Source: Nitrospiraceae bacterium (GTDB taxonomy: Bacteria > Nitrospirota > Thermodesulfovibrionia > UBA6902). From it: a stretch of DNA of 64,000 nucleotides. The notes under the pieces are model-generated. The model did not search any database. It had not been told where the DNA came from and saw only the letters and a list, made by a program, of their open reading frames with translations. The stretch covers positions 1 through 64,000 of the forward strand of contig QZJG01000005.1 in NCBI GenBank assembly GCA_003599275.1. Direction: 5' to 3'. The translations under genes and the position numbers were made by a program. Numbering within the stretch: position 1 is the first letter of the stretch; every line of letters starts with the position of its first letter. This document shows positions 26,806 to 35,402 of this stretch, piece after piece.

Positions 26806-27987
26806 GTGACAAATACTACGATTAGAAAAGATGTTGTTATCATAGGCGCGGGGGCTGCGGGACTGATGTGCGCCATTGAGGCCGGAAAACGCGGACGTAA
26901 GGTCGCAGTACTGGACCATGCCGGAAAAACAGGTCGGAAGGTCCGCGTTTCAGGCGGGGGCAACTGCAATTTTACAAATATGAATACGGGACCGGAGCAT
27001 TATATATCGCTGAACCCCCACTTCTGCAAATCGGCCTTGGGCCGTTTTACCCCTGATGATTTTGTTTCGCTGCTCAACAGGCACGGCATCGGACATCATG
27101 AAAAAGAAGACGGGCAGTTATTTTGCAACGAGGGGGCCGGAGCAGTCATCGGTATGCTCGTGAAGGAATGCCGCGAGGCCGGCGTTGATATACATTTGAA
27201 TTGCCGGATTTCAGATATCGACAAAAAGAAGTCTTTTAAAGTGATGACCGGCAGCGGCTCTTTCCTGTCCGAATCGCTTGTAGTGGCGACCGGCGGGCTT
27301 TCATACCCGAAACTCGGGGCAACCGGGTTCGGCCACAAGATCGCTGAAAAGTTCGGTCTCGGTGTGACCGCGTTAAAACCGGCCCTTGTGCCCCTGACTT
27401 TCAGTGGTAATGAGCTCAGCCTCTTTAATTCGCTGAGCGGCGTTTCGGTCAAAGCCGGGGTGGGCTGCAATAACAGGGAATTCTGCGGAAATATATTATT
27501 CACTCACAAAGGGCTGAGCGGACCGGCAATACTCCAGGTTTCATCATACTGGAACAGCGGCGATGTCATTCTCATCGACCTGCTGCCCGGCATCGATATC
27601 CGGAAGATTTTTATTGAAAAACATCAAAGCAGGATGGAAATAAAAAATTTCCTGGCCATGTATCTGCCCAAAAGATTCATTCAGGAGTGGTGCGAAGTGT
27701 ACATCCGTTCCAAACCACTTTACCTGTATACGGACGCGGACCTGAGAGAAATCTCCGGACGTCTCAAAGACTGGCGGATAAAGCCGACCGGCACTGAGGG
27801 TTACAACATGGCCGAGGTCACCCTCGGAGGGGTCGATACAAACGGGCTCTCGTCCAAAACCATGGAGGCCGGAAATGTCCGGGGATTATATTTTATCGGC
27901 GAAGTCATCGATGTAACGGGGCAACTCGGGGGATATAACCTGCAATGGGCCTGGTCATCAGGTCATGCGGCTGGGCAGTTTGTATAA
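26806..27987 (+). CDS. BaiN/HI0933 family FAD-dependent oxidoreductase
   Basis: A 393-residue flavoprotein with N-terminal dinucleotide fold VVIIGAGAAGLMCAIEAG and the family signature KVRVSGGGNCNFTN, then ATGGLSYPKLGATG and the C-terminal FAD-contact GYNLQWAWSSGHAAG. Members such as BaiN act on steroid or other enoyl substrates, but for most the substrate is unknown. The start is GTG at 26806. A T-rich stretch after a small GC stem follows the stop. The gene seems monocistronic. Confidence 0.88.
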   Translation: MTNTTIRKDVVIIGAGAAGLMCAIEAGKRGRKVAVLDHAGKTGRKVRVSGGGNCNFTNMNTGPEHYISLNPHFCKSALGRFTPDDFVSLLNRHGIGHHEKEDGQLFCNEGAGAVIGMLVKECREAGVDIHLNCRISDIDKKKSFKVMTGSGSFLSESLVVATGGLSYPKLGATGFGHKIAEKFGLGVTALKPALVPLTFSGNELSLFNSLSGVSVKAGVGCNNREFCGNILFTHKGLSGPAILQVSSYWNSGDVILIDLLPGIDIRKIFIEKHQSRMEIKNFLAMYLPKRFIQEWCEVYIRSKPLYLYTDADLREISGRLKDWRIKPTGTEGYNMAEVTLGGVDTNGLSSKTMEAGNVRGLYFIGEVIDVTGQLGGYNLQWAWSSGHAAGQFV

Positions 27988-28012
27988 ATTCGGGACCGGC
28001 CCTTTTTTGTTT

Positions 28013-28041
28013 TTGACAAGTGACAGGGCTTTTGCTATCTT
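28013..28041 (+). promoter_or_regulatory. Candidate sigma-70 promoter of the pseudopilin gene
   Basis: TTGACA (28013-28018) and TATCTT (28036-28041) are separated by exactly 17 bases. The predicted transcription start is close to 28048, almost on the ATG at 28050, so the mRNA would be leaderless if that start codon is used. Confidence 0.45.
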
Positions 28042-28049
28042 AAGATACA

Positions 28050-29879
28050 ATGAAACCAATACCCACTGCACGCTACACGCTACACGCTACACGCTACTCC
28101 CTACCCCCTACTCCCTACACCCTACTCCCTACTCCCTACACGCTACTCCCTACCCCCTACCCCCTACTCCCTACACGCTCCCCCCTACTCCCTGCTCCCT
28201 GCACCCTATCTACCAATAAAGGCTTCACTCTCGTAGAAATTGCAATAGTCCTTGTGATAGTGGGACTGCTGATCGGTATGGGGGCATCGTTGATTGGTCC
28301 GTTGACAAAGAGGGCAAAACTGTATGCAACGAGAGAGACTATCAAAACTGCATATGAATCCATCCAGGGCTATGCAGCAAAGAATAAAAGTCTTCCTGCC
28401 AGCCTGACCTCATTAGGCATTAAAACAACTGACGCCTACAACCGTAATCTGGTATACAGCGCTGTCAACTTTACCAACCTGTGCACATCAACCGGCACAT
28501 ACATAACCGTCAACGACAGCAGCTCCGGGACCCTCTCGACAAAAACCAATGTCGCATTTGTCATATTAGGCGAAGGGGAGAACTTATGTAATCAAACAGG
28601 CACGGCTTCTCCTTTTGCCATAGCCGTTCAGGATGCAGTGATTGCCTGTCCGCAGGACGCTAATGCAGGTTATGACGACATTGTCATGTATCAGGACATA
28701 GACGCCCTCAGGGACAGGATATGCAATTCTTTCAATATAGTGACGGACAGCCTGCCGTCAGGCACGGAAGAAGCCGCTTATCCATCGACTACTCTGGAGG
28801 CCACTGACGGCACCACGCCATATGCATGGAGTGTATCATCAGGTGCATTGCCGGCAGGATTGACTCTAAATTCAAACGGCACAATAACAGGCACGCCCGC
28901 AGCAGACGGCAGCTATAATTTTACCGTGCAGGCAATAGACAGCGATAGCCCTCAGAGGACCACAACAAAGAGCCTGGCAATAACAGTAAATCCCAATAAA
29001 CCAAAGATAACCACCGAATTCATAAGTTACGGTACGCAGGACGCGGCGTTTCCAGGCACGACATTGAGCGCCACAGGCGGCAAAGCATCTTATACATGGA
29101 GCCTTGTATCGGGCAGTTTGCCGACCGGTTTAAGTCTTTCAAGCGCTGGGAGCATTTCAGGGACGCCTGCAACAGCAGGGACATATTCTTTTACTGTGAG
29201 GGTTACAGACAGCGGCTCGCCTGCAAGGACCGCGGACAAGACGCTTTCCATTGCCATAAACCCTGCGAGCAGCAGTTCGAGCTCAAGCAGCTCGTCAAGC
29301 TCAAGTTCTTCAAGCTCAAGCACCTCATCAAGCACGAGCAGCGGCGGTAGCGCTCCGACATGCAGTCTGTCCGCGAGTCCCGGCAACGTACCGTATAATA
29401 CTACGGCTGCCCTTACGTGGTCCATTACAAACGGTCCGGCGCTCGCGTCTTTTTCTCCCACGAGCGGCACCTGTACGAGTTTTACAAACTCAACAGGCGG
29501 TTCCTGTACCACTGCAGCAATCACTAACGAGGCCTCGACAACATTTACACTTACCATATCCAATGCGTACGGCAGCGATACGTGCAGTACCACTATTTAT
29601 GGAGGATGTGAGGAATACAGGGTTTGGAACAATTCGGGCAACGAGTATGATTTCCATGCCGACGGAACAGTCTGCATGGACGACGTCGATAACGGCAACG
29701 AGATTACCAACAGCAACAGACGGTTGAATGTCGGCGAGACCATAGACAGACTGCCGGATACTAACCCTGATTGCACCGGAAGCATGATAGATCAGATTAC
29801 ATATACACAGGCCATGAATGCGGACGTCACGCCGGGAGATTACGACTGCCGCGTCAATTTCACAGGGACAGACAGGTAG
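28050..29879 (+). CDS. Type IV pseudopilin with Ig-like (He_PIG) domains and Ser-rich linker
   Basis: A class III signal NKG-FTLVEIAIVLVIVGLL marks a type IV prepilin. Prepilin peptidase would cut after Gly58, leaving Phe as residue 1 and Glu at +5. The pilin helix is followed by a short pilin-like head, then two putative-Ig repeats (about 240-325 and 330-410, each with LPAGL/LPTGL, GTITGTP/GSISGTP, TV.A.DS/TVRVTDSGSP), an 18-residue Ser run, and a Cys-rich C-terminal domain. This size suggests a minor pilin displaying an adhesin-like module. The 58-residue leader is unusual because it is encoded by tandem ACTCCCT/ACACGCT units. No alternative start is visible. Confidence 0.8.
   Translation: MKPIPTARYTLHATRYSLPPTPYTLLPTPYTLLPTPYPLLPTRSPLLPAPCTLSTNKGFTLVEIAIVLVIVGLLIGMGASLIGPLTKRAKLYATRETIKTAYESIQGYAAKNKSLPASLTSLGIKTTDAYNRNLVYSAVNFTNLCTSTGTYITVNDSSSGTLSTKTNVAFVILGEGENLCNQTGTASPFAIAVQDAVIACPQDANAGYDDIVMYQDIDALRDRICNSFNIVTDSLPSGTEEAAYPSTTLEATDGTTPYAWSVSSGALPAGLTLNSNGTITGTPAADGSYNFTVQAIDSDSPQRTTTKSLAITVNPNKPKITTEFISYGTQDAAFPGTTLSATGGKASYTWSLVSGSLPTGLSLSSAGSISGTPATAGTYSFTVRVTDSGSPARTADKTLSIAINPASSSSSSSSSSSSSSSSSSTSSSTSSGGSAPTCSLSASPGNVPYNTTAALTWSITNGPALASFSPTSGTCTSFTNSTGGSCTTAAITNEASTTFTLTISNAYGSDTCSTTIYGGCEEYRVWNNSGNEYDFHADGTVCMDDVDNGNEITNSNRRLNVGETIDRLPDTNPDCTGSMIDQITYTQAMNADVTPGDYDCRVNFTGTDR
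28069..28208 (+). repeat. Low-complexity tandem repeat (CTACTCCCTAC/CTACACGCT units)
   Basis: About 140 bases of imperfect 7-base units alternate between CTACACG and CTACTCC/CTACCCC. It encodes the Tyr/Pro/Leu/Thr-rich leader of the pseudopilin (for example TPYTLLPTPYTLLPT). The 7-base unit is not a multiple of three, so copy-number changes would shift the frame. A short related stretch is seen near 15740-15783. Confidence 0.9.
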
Positions 29880-29909
29880 CAGCCTGACAATACCGTCCCC
29901 GGAATTAAT

Positions 29910-31706
29910 ATGGCAGCCAGAATACGTTATATTTTTCTTCCTCTCGTAATGGTCCTTCTGCTGTCAATCCCGGCCGTTGCAGCAGACATCGACCTCACAC
30001 TTCACCAGCAAAGCATTGACGACAATATAACCATTACTGTTGAAAACAGCTCCGCAGTGAGTGTTGTTATTGATTCAGTTTATACGGAACTTGACGGCAG
30101 GCGATATGATTACGCCGTCTCCGGCGGTATCCCGCCTTATGATAAAAAGGTCTTTCATTTCAGGGTAGAGCTGCCTTCACTCGATGGAACATATCCGGTA
30201 ATTGTCACTGTCCGTTATCTGAATGACGGAAAGATATTAAGCCTCAGGCATGCAGGGCTTTTTCATTTCAGGGACCCCGCTCAGCTTAATGCTTCCTGCA
30301 TTGCAGAGAATGCGACATTAGACGGAAACGGAAGCATTGTTATAAGGTCAGATAATCAGGCGCCGTGGACATTGGTTTTACCGGAGGAGATAGAGATACT
30401 TTCTCAGGAGGCTTTTCCTGACCGGAAGGAATTCCGCATAAAAAACAGGGTGTCAGGTTTCAGAAATACATATCCCTTTTTTGCCGTTGCGGAAGAAGAG
30501 ACCGGCAACAGACATTTTACATCCATGTGCGCAGGCACTCTTTCCGTAAATGCAGGCAGCCCGATGCAAAGCAGCAGGGGACATTTACCATCCGGTTTGC
30601 TGCTACTGCTGTCAGCAACATTCTTTCTAACGATGGCCGCCTTCATCATTAATCGTTCAACGACAACTTTTACGTCTGCGTTTCAAAAATATCTGACAAG
30701 GATGTTTTTTATCACAGCGGCATACTTCATTTTAAAAAATGCCGCAGCATGGCCCAATTATTCAATGGAGCATATTGATTGGCTGCCTTACCGCTATATA
30801 ACAGGCTTCTTTCTGACAAGCCTGAACAGCGGAAATTATCAGTATTTCTTCGATTACTTTATTGACGTATATCTGATGGCCTGCCTGTTTCTGACATTCC
30901 CTTATCTTTATTATTTTGACAGGGACAGGTCTGTCGGGGAAGATAAGTATGTCTCGTTTTTCAGGACAATTTTATCTGTCTTCAATGTATTTCGCGGTCA
31001 AAGGATATACTGGAACAAACTGAGCAGGCTCGGGATGCTGACGATCTTTGTAAAGTTCTTTTTTGCTCCGCTCCTGGTCTCGTGGTCCATCAATAATATG
31101 CTGCATATCGGGAATGCGCCAAGTATGCTGCAATGGGAGTTTCAGACGATCAATGCCTTTATGGTCGACCTCCTCATCCTGACAGACACCGCCATCTTTG
31201 CGTTCGGCTATATCATTGAATCAAGGTCCCTCAGGAGTGAGATTAAATCAGTTGAGCCGACTTTCTTTGGCTGGCTTGTCTGCCTCTGGTGTTATCCGCC
31301 TTTTAATGCATTTTCCTTTAGGCCCTTTGATTATCCGATTATCAATATCTCAATCAGCTCTCCCCAATGGGTACATATTGTAATGACCTGTGTACTGACT
31401 TTTCTCTGGGGAATATTTACATGGGCGTCGGTTGCGCTTGGCTTCAAGGCGTCCAATCTTACAAACAGAGGGATTGTCAAGACAGGCCCTTACCGTTATG
31501 TGAGACACCCCGCATACACTGTAAAGATATTGATCTGGCTTATTCAGGGTATTTTCTTCTCGCAGTTCGGCTTGGGAATATTGCTTGCCTTCACTGTCAT
31601 TTACATCCTCAGGGCATGGACGGAAGAGAGACATTTATCGATGGATACGGACTATGAAGAATACAGGAAAATGGTGAAATGGAGGTTTGTGCCGGGACTT
31701 ATATAA
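29910..31706 (+). CDS. Multi-domain membrane protein with C-terminal ICMT/PEMT-like methyltransferase
   Basis: A 598-residue protein: signal peptide (1-25), extracytoplasmic beta-rich domain (about 26-225), then many membrane spans. The C-terminal 100 residues match isoprenylcysteine carboxyl-methyltransferase/phospholipid methyltransferase-like enzymes: KTGPYRYVRHPAYTVKI, then RAWTEERHL...DYEEYRK. Those enzymes methylate membrane-embedded groups with SAM. The gene lies 30 bases after the pseudopilin gene, so the two are probably cotranscribed and functionally linked. The fusion to a periplasmic domain is not one I know. The substrate is not predictable. Confidence 0.7.
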   Translation: MAARIRYIFLPLVMVLLLSIPAVAADIDLTLHQQSIDDNITITVENSSAVSVVIDSVYTELDGRRYDYAVSGGIPPYDKKVFHFRVELPSLDGTYPVIVTVRYLNDGKILSLRHAGLFHFRDPAQLNASCIAENATLDGNGSIVIRSDNQAPWTLVLPEEIEILSQEAFPDRKEFRIKNRVSGFRNTYPFFAVAEEETGNRHFTSMCAGTLSVNAGSPMQSSRGHLPSGLLLLLSATFFLTMAAFIINRSTTTFTSAFQKYLTRMFFITAAYFILKNAAAWPNYSMEHIDWLPYRYITGFFLTSLNSGNYQYFFDYFIDVYLMACLFLTFPYLYYFDRDRSVGEDKYVSFFRTILSVFNVFRGQRIYWNKLSRLGMLTIFVKFFFAPLLVSWSINNMLHIGNAPSMLQWEFQTINAFMVDLLILTDTAIFAFGYIIESRSLRSEIKSVEPTFFGWLVCLWCYPPFNAFSFRPFDYPIINISISSPQWVHIVMTCVLTFLWGIFTWASVALGFKASNLTNRGIVKTGPYRYVRHPAYTVKILIWLIQGIFFSQFGLGILLAFTVIYILRAWTEERHLSMDTDYEEYRKMVKWRFVPGLI

Positions 31707-31810
31707 AAAGGGTCCAGGGTCCAATTCTGTTAAGTGAAAAGAAATGCAAACAATCCGTCGATCATAGAAATCCGGAGACGGGATACCCTTTGTGCTTATA
31801 TGCCTGATAG

Positions 31811-33910
31811 TCAAACAAGGCCCAGCACAATCTCCCTGGCCTCGATATCGACACGCTCTATCCGCACATTGACTTCTTTGCCGACGGAGAATGTCTTTTT
31901 CCTGCGCCTGCCGATCAGACGATAACTTTGTTCGTCAAACCTGTAATAATCATCCGGCATCGACGAGACATGAAGGGACCCTTCGACAAAGAAGTCTTTC
32001 AACTGTATCCTCATGCCTTTGGATGAGATGTTGGATATGATGCCTGTATATTCATCGCCCAGTTTGTCTTTCATAAACCACACCCTCATTGCATTAACAA
32101 TCTCCCTCTCGGCTTCGTCGGCAATACGCTCGGTCTTTGAGGACTGCGCAGCTATCTCAGGCAGCAGCTTCTCAAAATGCGCGCGCGTCTCCTTTGAGAT
32201 CTTTTTCCTGCTCAGGGCTTCCTTGAGTATCCTGTGGACGACAAGGTCCGGATAACGCCTGATCGGAGAAGTAAAGTGAGTGTAGCTTTCAGAGGCAAGA
32301 CCGAAGTGCCCGGTGTTTTCAGTGGAATATTTTGCCTGTTTCAAAGAGCGCAGCAACATGACATTCAAAAGATTCTCCTCGATGGTCCCTTTGATTTTTT
32401 TAAGGAGCGATTGGAAAGTCCCGGCATCCGGCTTTTTAAAATGCAGGCCGAAAGATTGGAAAATGGGCCTTAACTCCTCAAGCTTGTGAGGGTCGGGCTT
32501 TTCATGTATCCGGTAAATGGACGGCAGCTCCAGACCTTCAAGGTGAGAAGCTACGGCCTCATTCGCCGCTATCATGAATTCTTCGATCATCATATGAGCA
32601 AGGTTGCGCTCCGCACGGACAATCGCCTCAGGCCTTCCCTGTATGTCAAGCATGACCTCGGGCTCAGGCAGGTCAAAATCAAGACTGCCCCGCTTCATCC
32701 TCTGCGTCCTCAGAATATCGCAAAGCTCTTCCATCATCACGAAGCTTTCAAGCAGATACCCGTATTTCTCGCGTTCAGCTCGGTCATGATCAACGAGTAT
32801 CTTTTTTACAGACGTATAAGTCATCCTTTCGTTGCTGTGAATGACGCTCGGATAAAAGTCCTTTTTCAGCATCCGGCCTTTCGTGTCGAAGTGCATCTCG
32901 GCAGTGAACGTCGGCCTGTCCTGATGCGGCACGAGGCTGCATAAATTGTTTGAAAGTTTTTCCGGGAGCATCGGTATTACGCTACCGGGAAAATAAACGC
33001 TTGTGCCCCTGCGTCTCGCCTCCAGATCAATCGCCGAATCCCACGGCACGTAATGGCCGACATCGGCGATATGCACAAGGAGCGTATAGCCTTCGCCTGT
33101 TTTACTGATTGACACCGCGTCATCAAAATCCTTTGCCGTCTCACCGTCGATTGTTACGGTCAAAAGGTCGCGGCAATCTACCCTCTTCCGCATCTCAATT
33201 TCTCCTGACAGCTCTTTTACTTCGGATAGCACAGCGGCAGGGAATTTCTGGGGAAGGGAGAACTCTTCTATAATCATTTCTATTTCATGTACCGGTTCAA
33301 CAATGTCGGGGAGGACCTTTAATATCTTCCCCTCCGGGGGCTTTATCGCGCTCGGATACGAAGTGAGCTCCACGACTACATTGTCCCCGCTCTTTGCTCC
33401 CGCCCTGTTGGCAGGGCTGATTAAGATGCCGACCGGTATCTTCCTGCTCTTCGGTTTTACATAGAACATATCTCCGTCGCGGGTAAAAGTGCCCACCACT
33501 TTCTTCCGGGCGCGCTCAAGGATTTTTATAATGCAGCCTTCCCTCCTCGCAGGACTGTCTACACGGGCGACAACCTTGTCCCCCGACATTGCGCCGGAAG
33601 TTTTTCTCGGCGGGACAAAGAGGTCCCGTTCACCGGGCTTGTCGGGGACCACAAAACCAAACCCGTCCCTGTGGGCCTCAAAAAATCCCGTAGTGAGATT
33701 CAATTGTTCTACAGGGCCGTAAAGACCGTAGCGGGTCTTAAAGATTTCTCCTGAGTGGGTCAATGTTTGCAATATCCGCTTTAAAGTCCTCGATTCCCTT
33801 TTGGGAAATCTCAGCGCCCCGGCAATCTCCCTGAGGCTGACAGGCCTTTCAGTCTTTGTCCTGATGAAATTGAGGACAGCTTCTTTATTTTCGATGTCTT
33901 TGGGGACCAT
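31811..33910 (-). CDS. rnr: Ribonuclease R (RNB-family 3'-5' exoribonuclease)
   Basis: A 699-residue enzyme. From the N-terminus: winged-helix HTH_12 (VSLREIAGALRFPKRESR), two cold-shock-like OB domains (GFGFVVPDKPGERDLFV), the RNB catalytic domain with the acidic cluster in TIDGETAKDFDDAVS and YFPGSVIPMLPEKLSN, and a C-terminal S1 domain (YTGIISNISSKGMRIQL). It degrades structured RNA in the cytoplasm. The length fits RNase R. It stands 23 bases downstream of the sensor kinase gene on the same strand. Confidence 0.95.
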   Translation of the reverse strand: MVPKDIENKEAVLNFIRTKTERPVSLREIAGALRFPKRESRTLKRILQTLTHSGEIFKTRYGLYGPVEQLNLTTGFFEAHRDGFGFVVPDKPGERDLFVPPRKTSGAMSGDKVVARVDSPARREGCIIKILERARKKVVGTFTRDGDMFYVKPKSRKIPVGILISPANRAGAKSGDNVVVELTSYPSAIKPPEGKILKVLPDIVEPVHEIEMIIEEFSLPQKFPAAVLSEVKELSGEIEMRKRVDCRDLLTVTIDGETAKDFDDAVSISKTGEGYTLLVHIADVGHYVPWDSAIDLEARRRGTSVYFPGSVIPMLPEKLSNNLCSLVPHQDRPTFTAEMHFDTKGRMLKKDFYPSVIHSNERMTYTSVKKILVDHDRAEREKYGYLLESFVMMEELCDILRTQRMKRGSLDFDLPEPEVMLDIQGRPEAIVRAERNLAHMMIEEFMIAANEAVASHLEGLELPSIYRIHEKPDPHKLEELRPIFQSFGLHFKKPDAGTFQSLLKKIKGTIEENLLNVMLLRSLKQAKYSTENTGHFGLASESYTHFTSPIRRYPDLVVHRILKEALSRKKISKETRAHFEKLLPEIAAQSSKTERIADEAEREIVNAMRVWFMKDKLGDEYTGIISNISSKGMRIQLKDFFVEGSLHVSSMPDDYYRFDEQSYRLIGRRRKKTFSVGKEVNVRIERVDIEAREIVLGLV

Positions 33911-33933
33911 TTGGAAATTACCGGTAAATATTA

Positions 33934-35400
33934 TTATACTTCAACCCTGAACTCTGCTCCGCCGTCTGTATTATTTACTGTCAGCTCGCCGTCCATATTT
34001 TTCTCGATTATCATCTTCGACATGTAAAGCCCTACGCCGGCGCCTTTCTTGTGGTTTTTTGTCGTAAAGTAAGGATCGAATATTCTGTCTATAATATCTT
34101 TCTGTATCCCTCCGCCGTTGTCTTTAACAGTGACCACTGCCTTACCGTTCTCCCTGAATGCCTTTATTCCAATATACGGGCTGCCGGTTTTGCTGTCAAT
34201 TAAAGCTTCTTTTGCATTGTTGAGTATGTTTAAAAGCGCCTGGGTATAATCGTTGCGGTATCCGAAAACCGTTATATCTTCTTTCAGGTCGAGTTCCACC
34301 TTTATACCGTCATTCTCAAAACCTGAATCAATAAAGGACAAAGCCCTCAGAACAATTACATCAAGATTAAATTGCTGTTTCTCCCCATCAGGCTTAAAAA
34401 AACTTCTGAAATCGTCTATGGTGTGTGACATCTTGTAAATTATGTCCATTCCCGTCTTGATGCTGCTGTCAATATATTCCTTATTCAGTTCTCCGGAATC
34501 ATAAGTCTCCTTGATGTCCTGAATTATAAGGCCGACAATGCTTATCGGCTGCCTCCACTGGTCTGCTATTGCACTGACCATTTCACCCATTGCCGCAAAA
34601 CGGCTCTGCTGTATCAGCATATGGTCCTTCATCCGGCTCTTCTCGACCTCCTCAACCACCCTCTGGTCAAGAATGGATTTTGAGACCGTTATATCTTTCA
34701 GGTTTTCGACCATCATATTGAAGGCATGCGCCAGTTTACCGATCTCGTCCTTTGTCTCAATGATCACTTTTTTGTTTAAATCACCCTGGCCGATTTTCTC
34801 GGCTGTCATTGAGAGGTCCACGAGCGGTCTGGTTATGGTCCTGGAAAATATTGCGAACCCGAATATGCCGATCAGCATAATGGAGAAGGTGACCATGATT
34901 ATAAGGAAGATAATGCGGGAGATTGTTTTTGAAATTACATCCATGGAGAAGCCGATCCTGAAGAAGCCCACCTGACCTTTCAGGATCGGCATGGCAATAT
35001 CGTAGATCCCCTGTTCATCGCCGGTGACAAGCAACTGGATTTTATATGCGTCTTCCGGCAAAACTCTGTTGACCCCGATCAAGTCCGTGGGGAAATTCTT
35101 GCCGAATGTATGCGCTAATATCTTGTGTTTATGATCAGTAATGAAAACGTATTCCACGTCCTTTTCCGTGATCTTTATGCCGTCAATAGTCGCCTGGAGA
35201 GAAACAGCGTCTTCAAGTATGATCATGTCGCCGACTTCCCATACAGCGTGTTTGGCAATGGAGATGGCCCGCTCCCGGAGCTCGGCTTCGAACTTCTGTT
35301 TAACGACAATCTGCACCAGCATGATTATCGCCACGGAAAGGAGGAGCGTCAATACGGTATATCCGATCAGAAATTTTGTCTTCAGACTTATAAATTTCAT
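33934..35400 (-). CDS. Sensor histidine kinase-like protein with His-to-Asp change at the phospho-acceptor
   Basis: A 488-residue membrane protein: span 1 (about 8-29), periplasmic sensor (30-160), span 2 (about 160-185), HAMP (IFSRTITRPLVDLSMTAEKIG), dimerisation region and HATPase. The N, G and F boxes are intact (LLNILNNAKEAL, VKDNGGGIQKDI, GAGVGLYMSKM). The H-box of this branch normally reads AHQWRQP, but here it is ADQWRQP: Asp at about residue 280 (codon GAC, 34561-34563). Autophosphorylation at this position is therefore unlikely. The start ATG (35400) follows the TGA of the binding-protein gene by two bases; the track's TTG start is less likely. Confidence 0.85.
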   Translation of the reverse strand: MKFISLKTKFLIGYTVLTLLLSVAIIMLVQIVVKQKFEAELRERAISIAKHAVWEVGDMIILEDAVSLQATIDGIKITEKDVEYVFITDHKHKILAHTFGKNFPTDLIGVNRVLPEDAYKIQLLVTGDEQGIYDIAMPILKGQVGFFRIGFSMDVISKTISRIIFLIIMVTFSIMLIGIFGFAIFSRTITRPLVDLSMTAEKIGQGDLNKKVIIETKDEIGKLAHAFNMMVENLKDITVSKSILDQRVVEEVEKSRMKDHMLIQQSRFAAMGEMVSAIADQWRQPISIVGLIIQDIKETYDSGELNKEYIDSSIKTGMDIIYKMSHTIDDFRSFFKPDGEKQQFNLDVIVLRALSFIDSGFENDGIKVELDLKEDITVFGYRNDYTQALLNILNNAKEALIDSKTGSPYIGIKAFRENGKAVVTVKDNGGGIQKDIIDRIFDPYFTTKNHKKGAGVGLYMSKMIIEKNMDGELTVNNTDGGAEFRVEV

Positions 35401-35402
35401 TG

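Noticed and set aside
29090-29593. 167-residue minus-strand ORF opposite the pseudopilin
   Set aside because: Leu/Glu-rich low-complexity shadow of the Ser-tract region on the coding strand.
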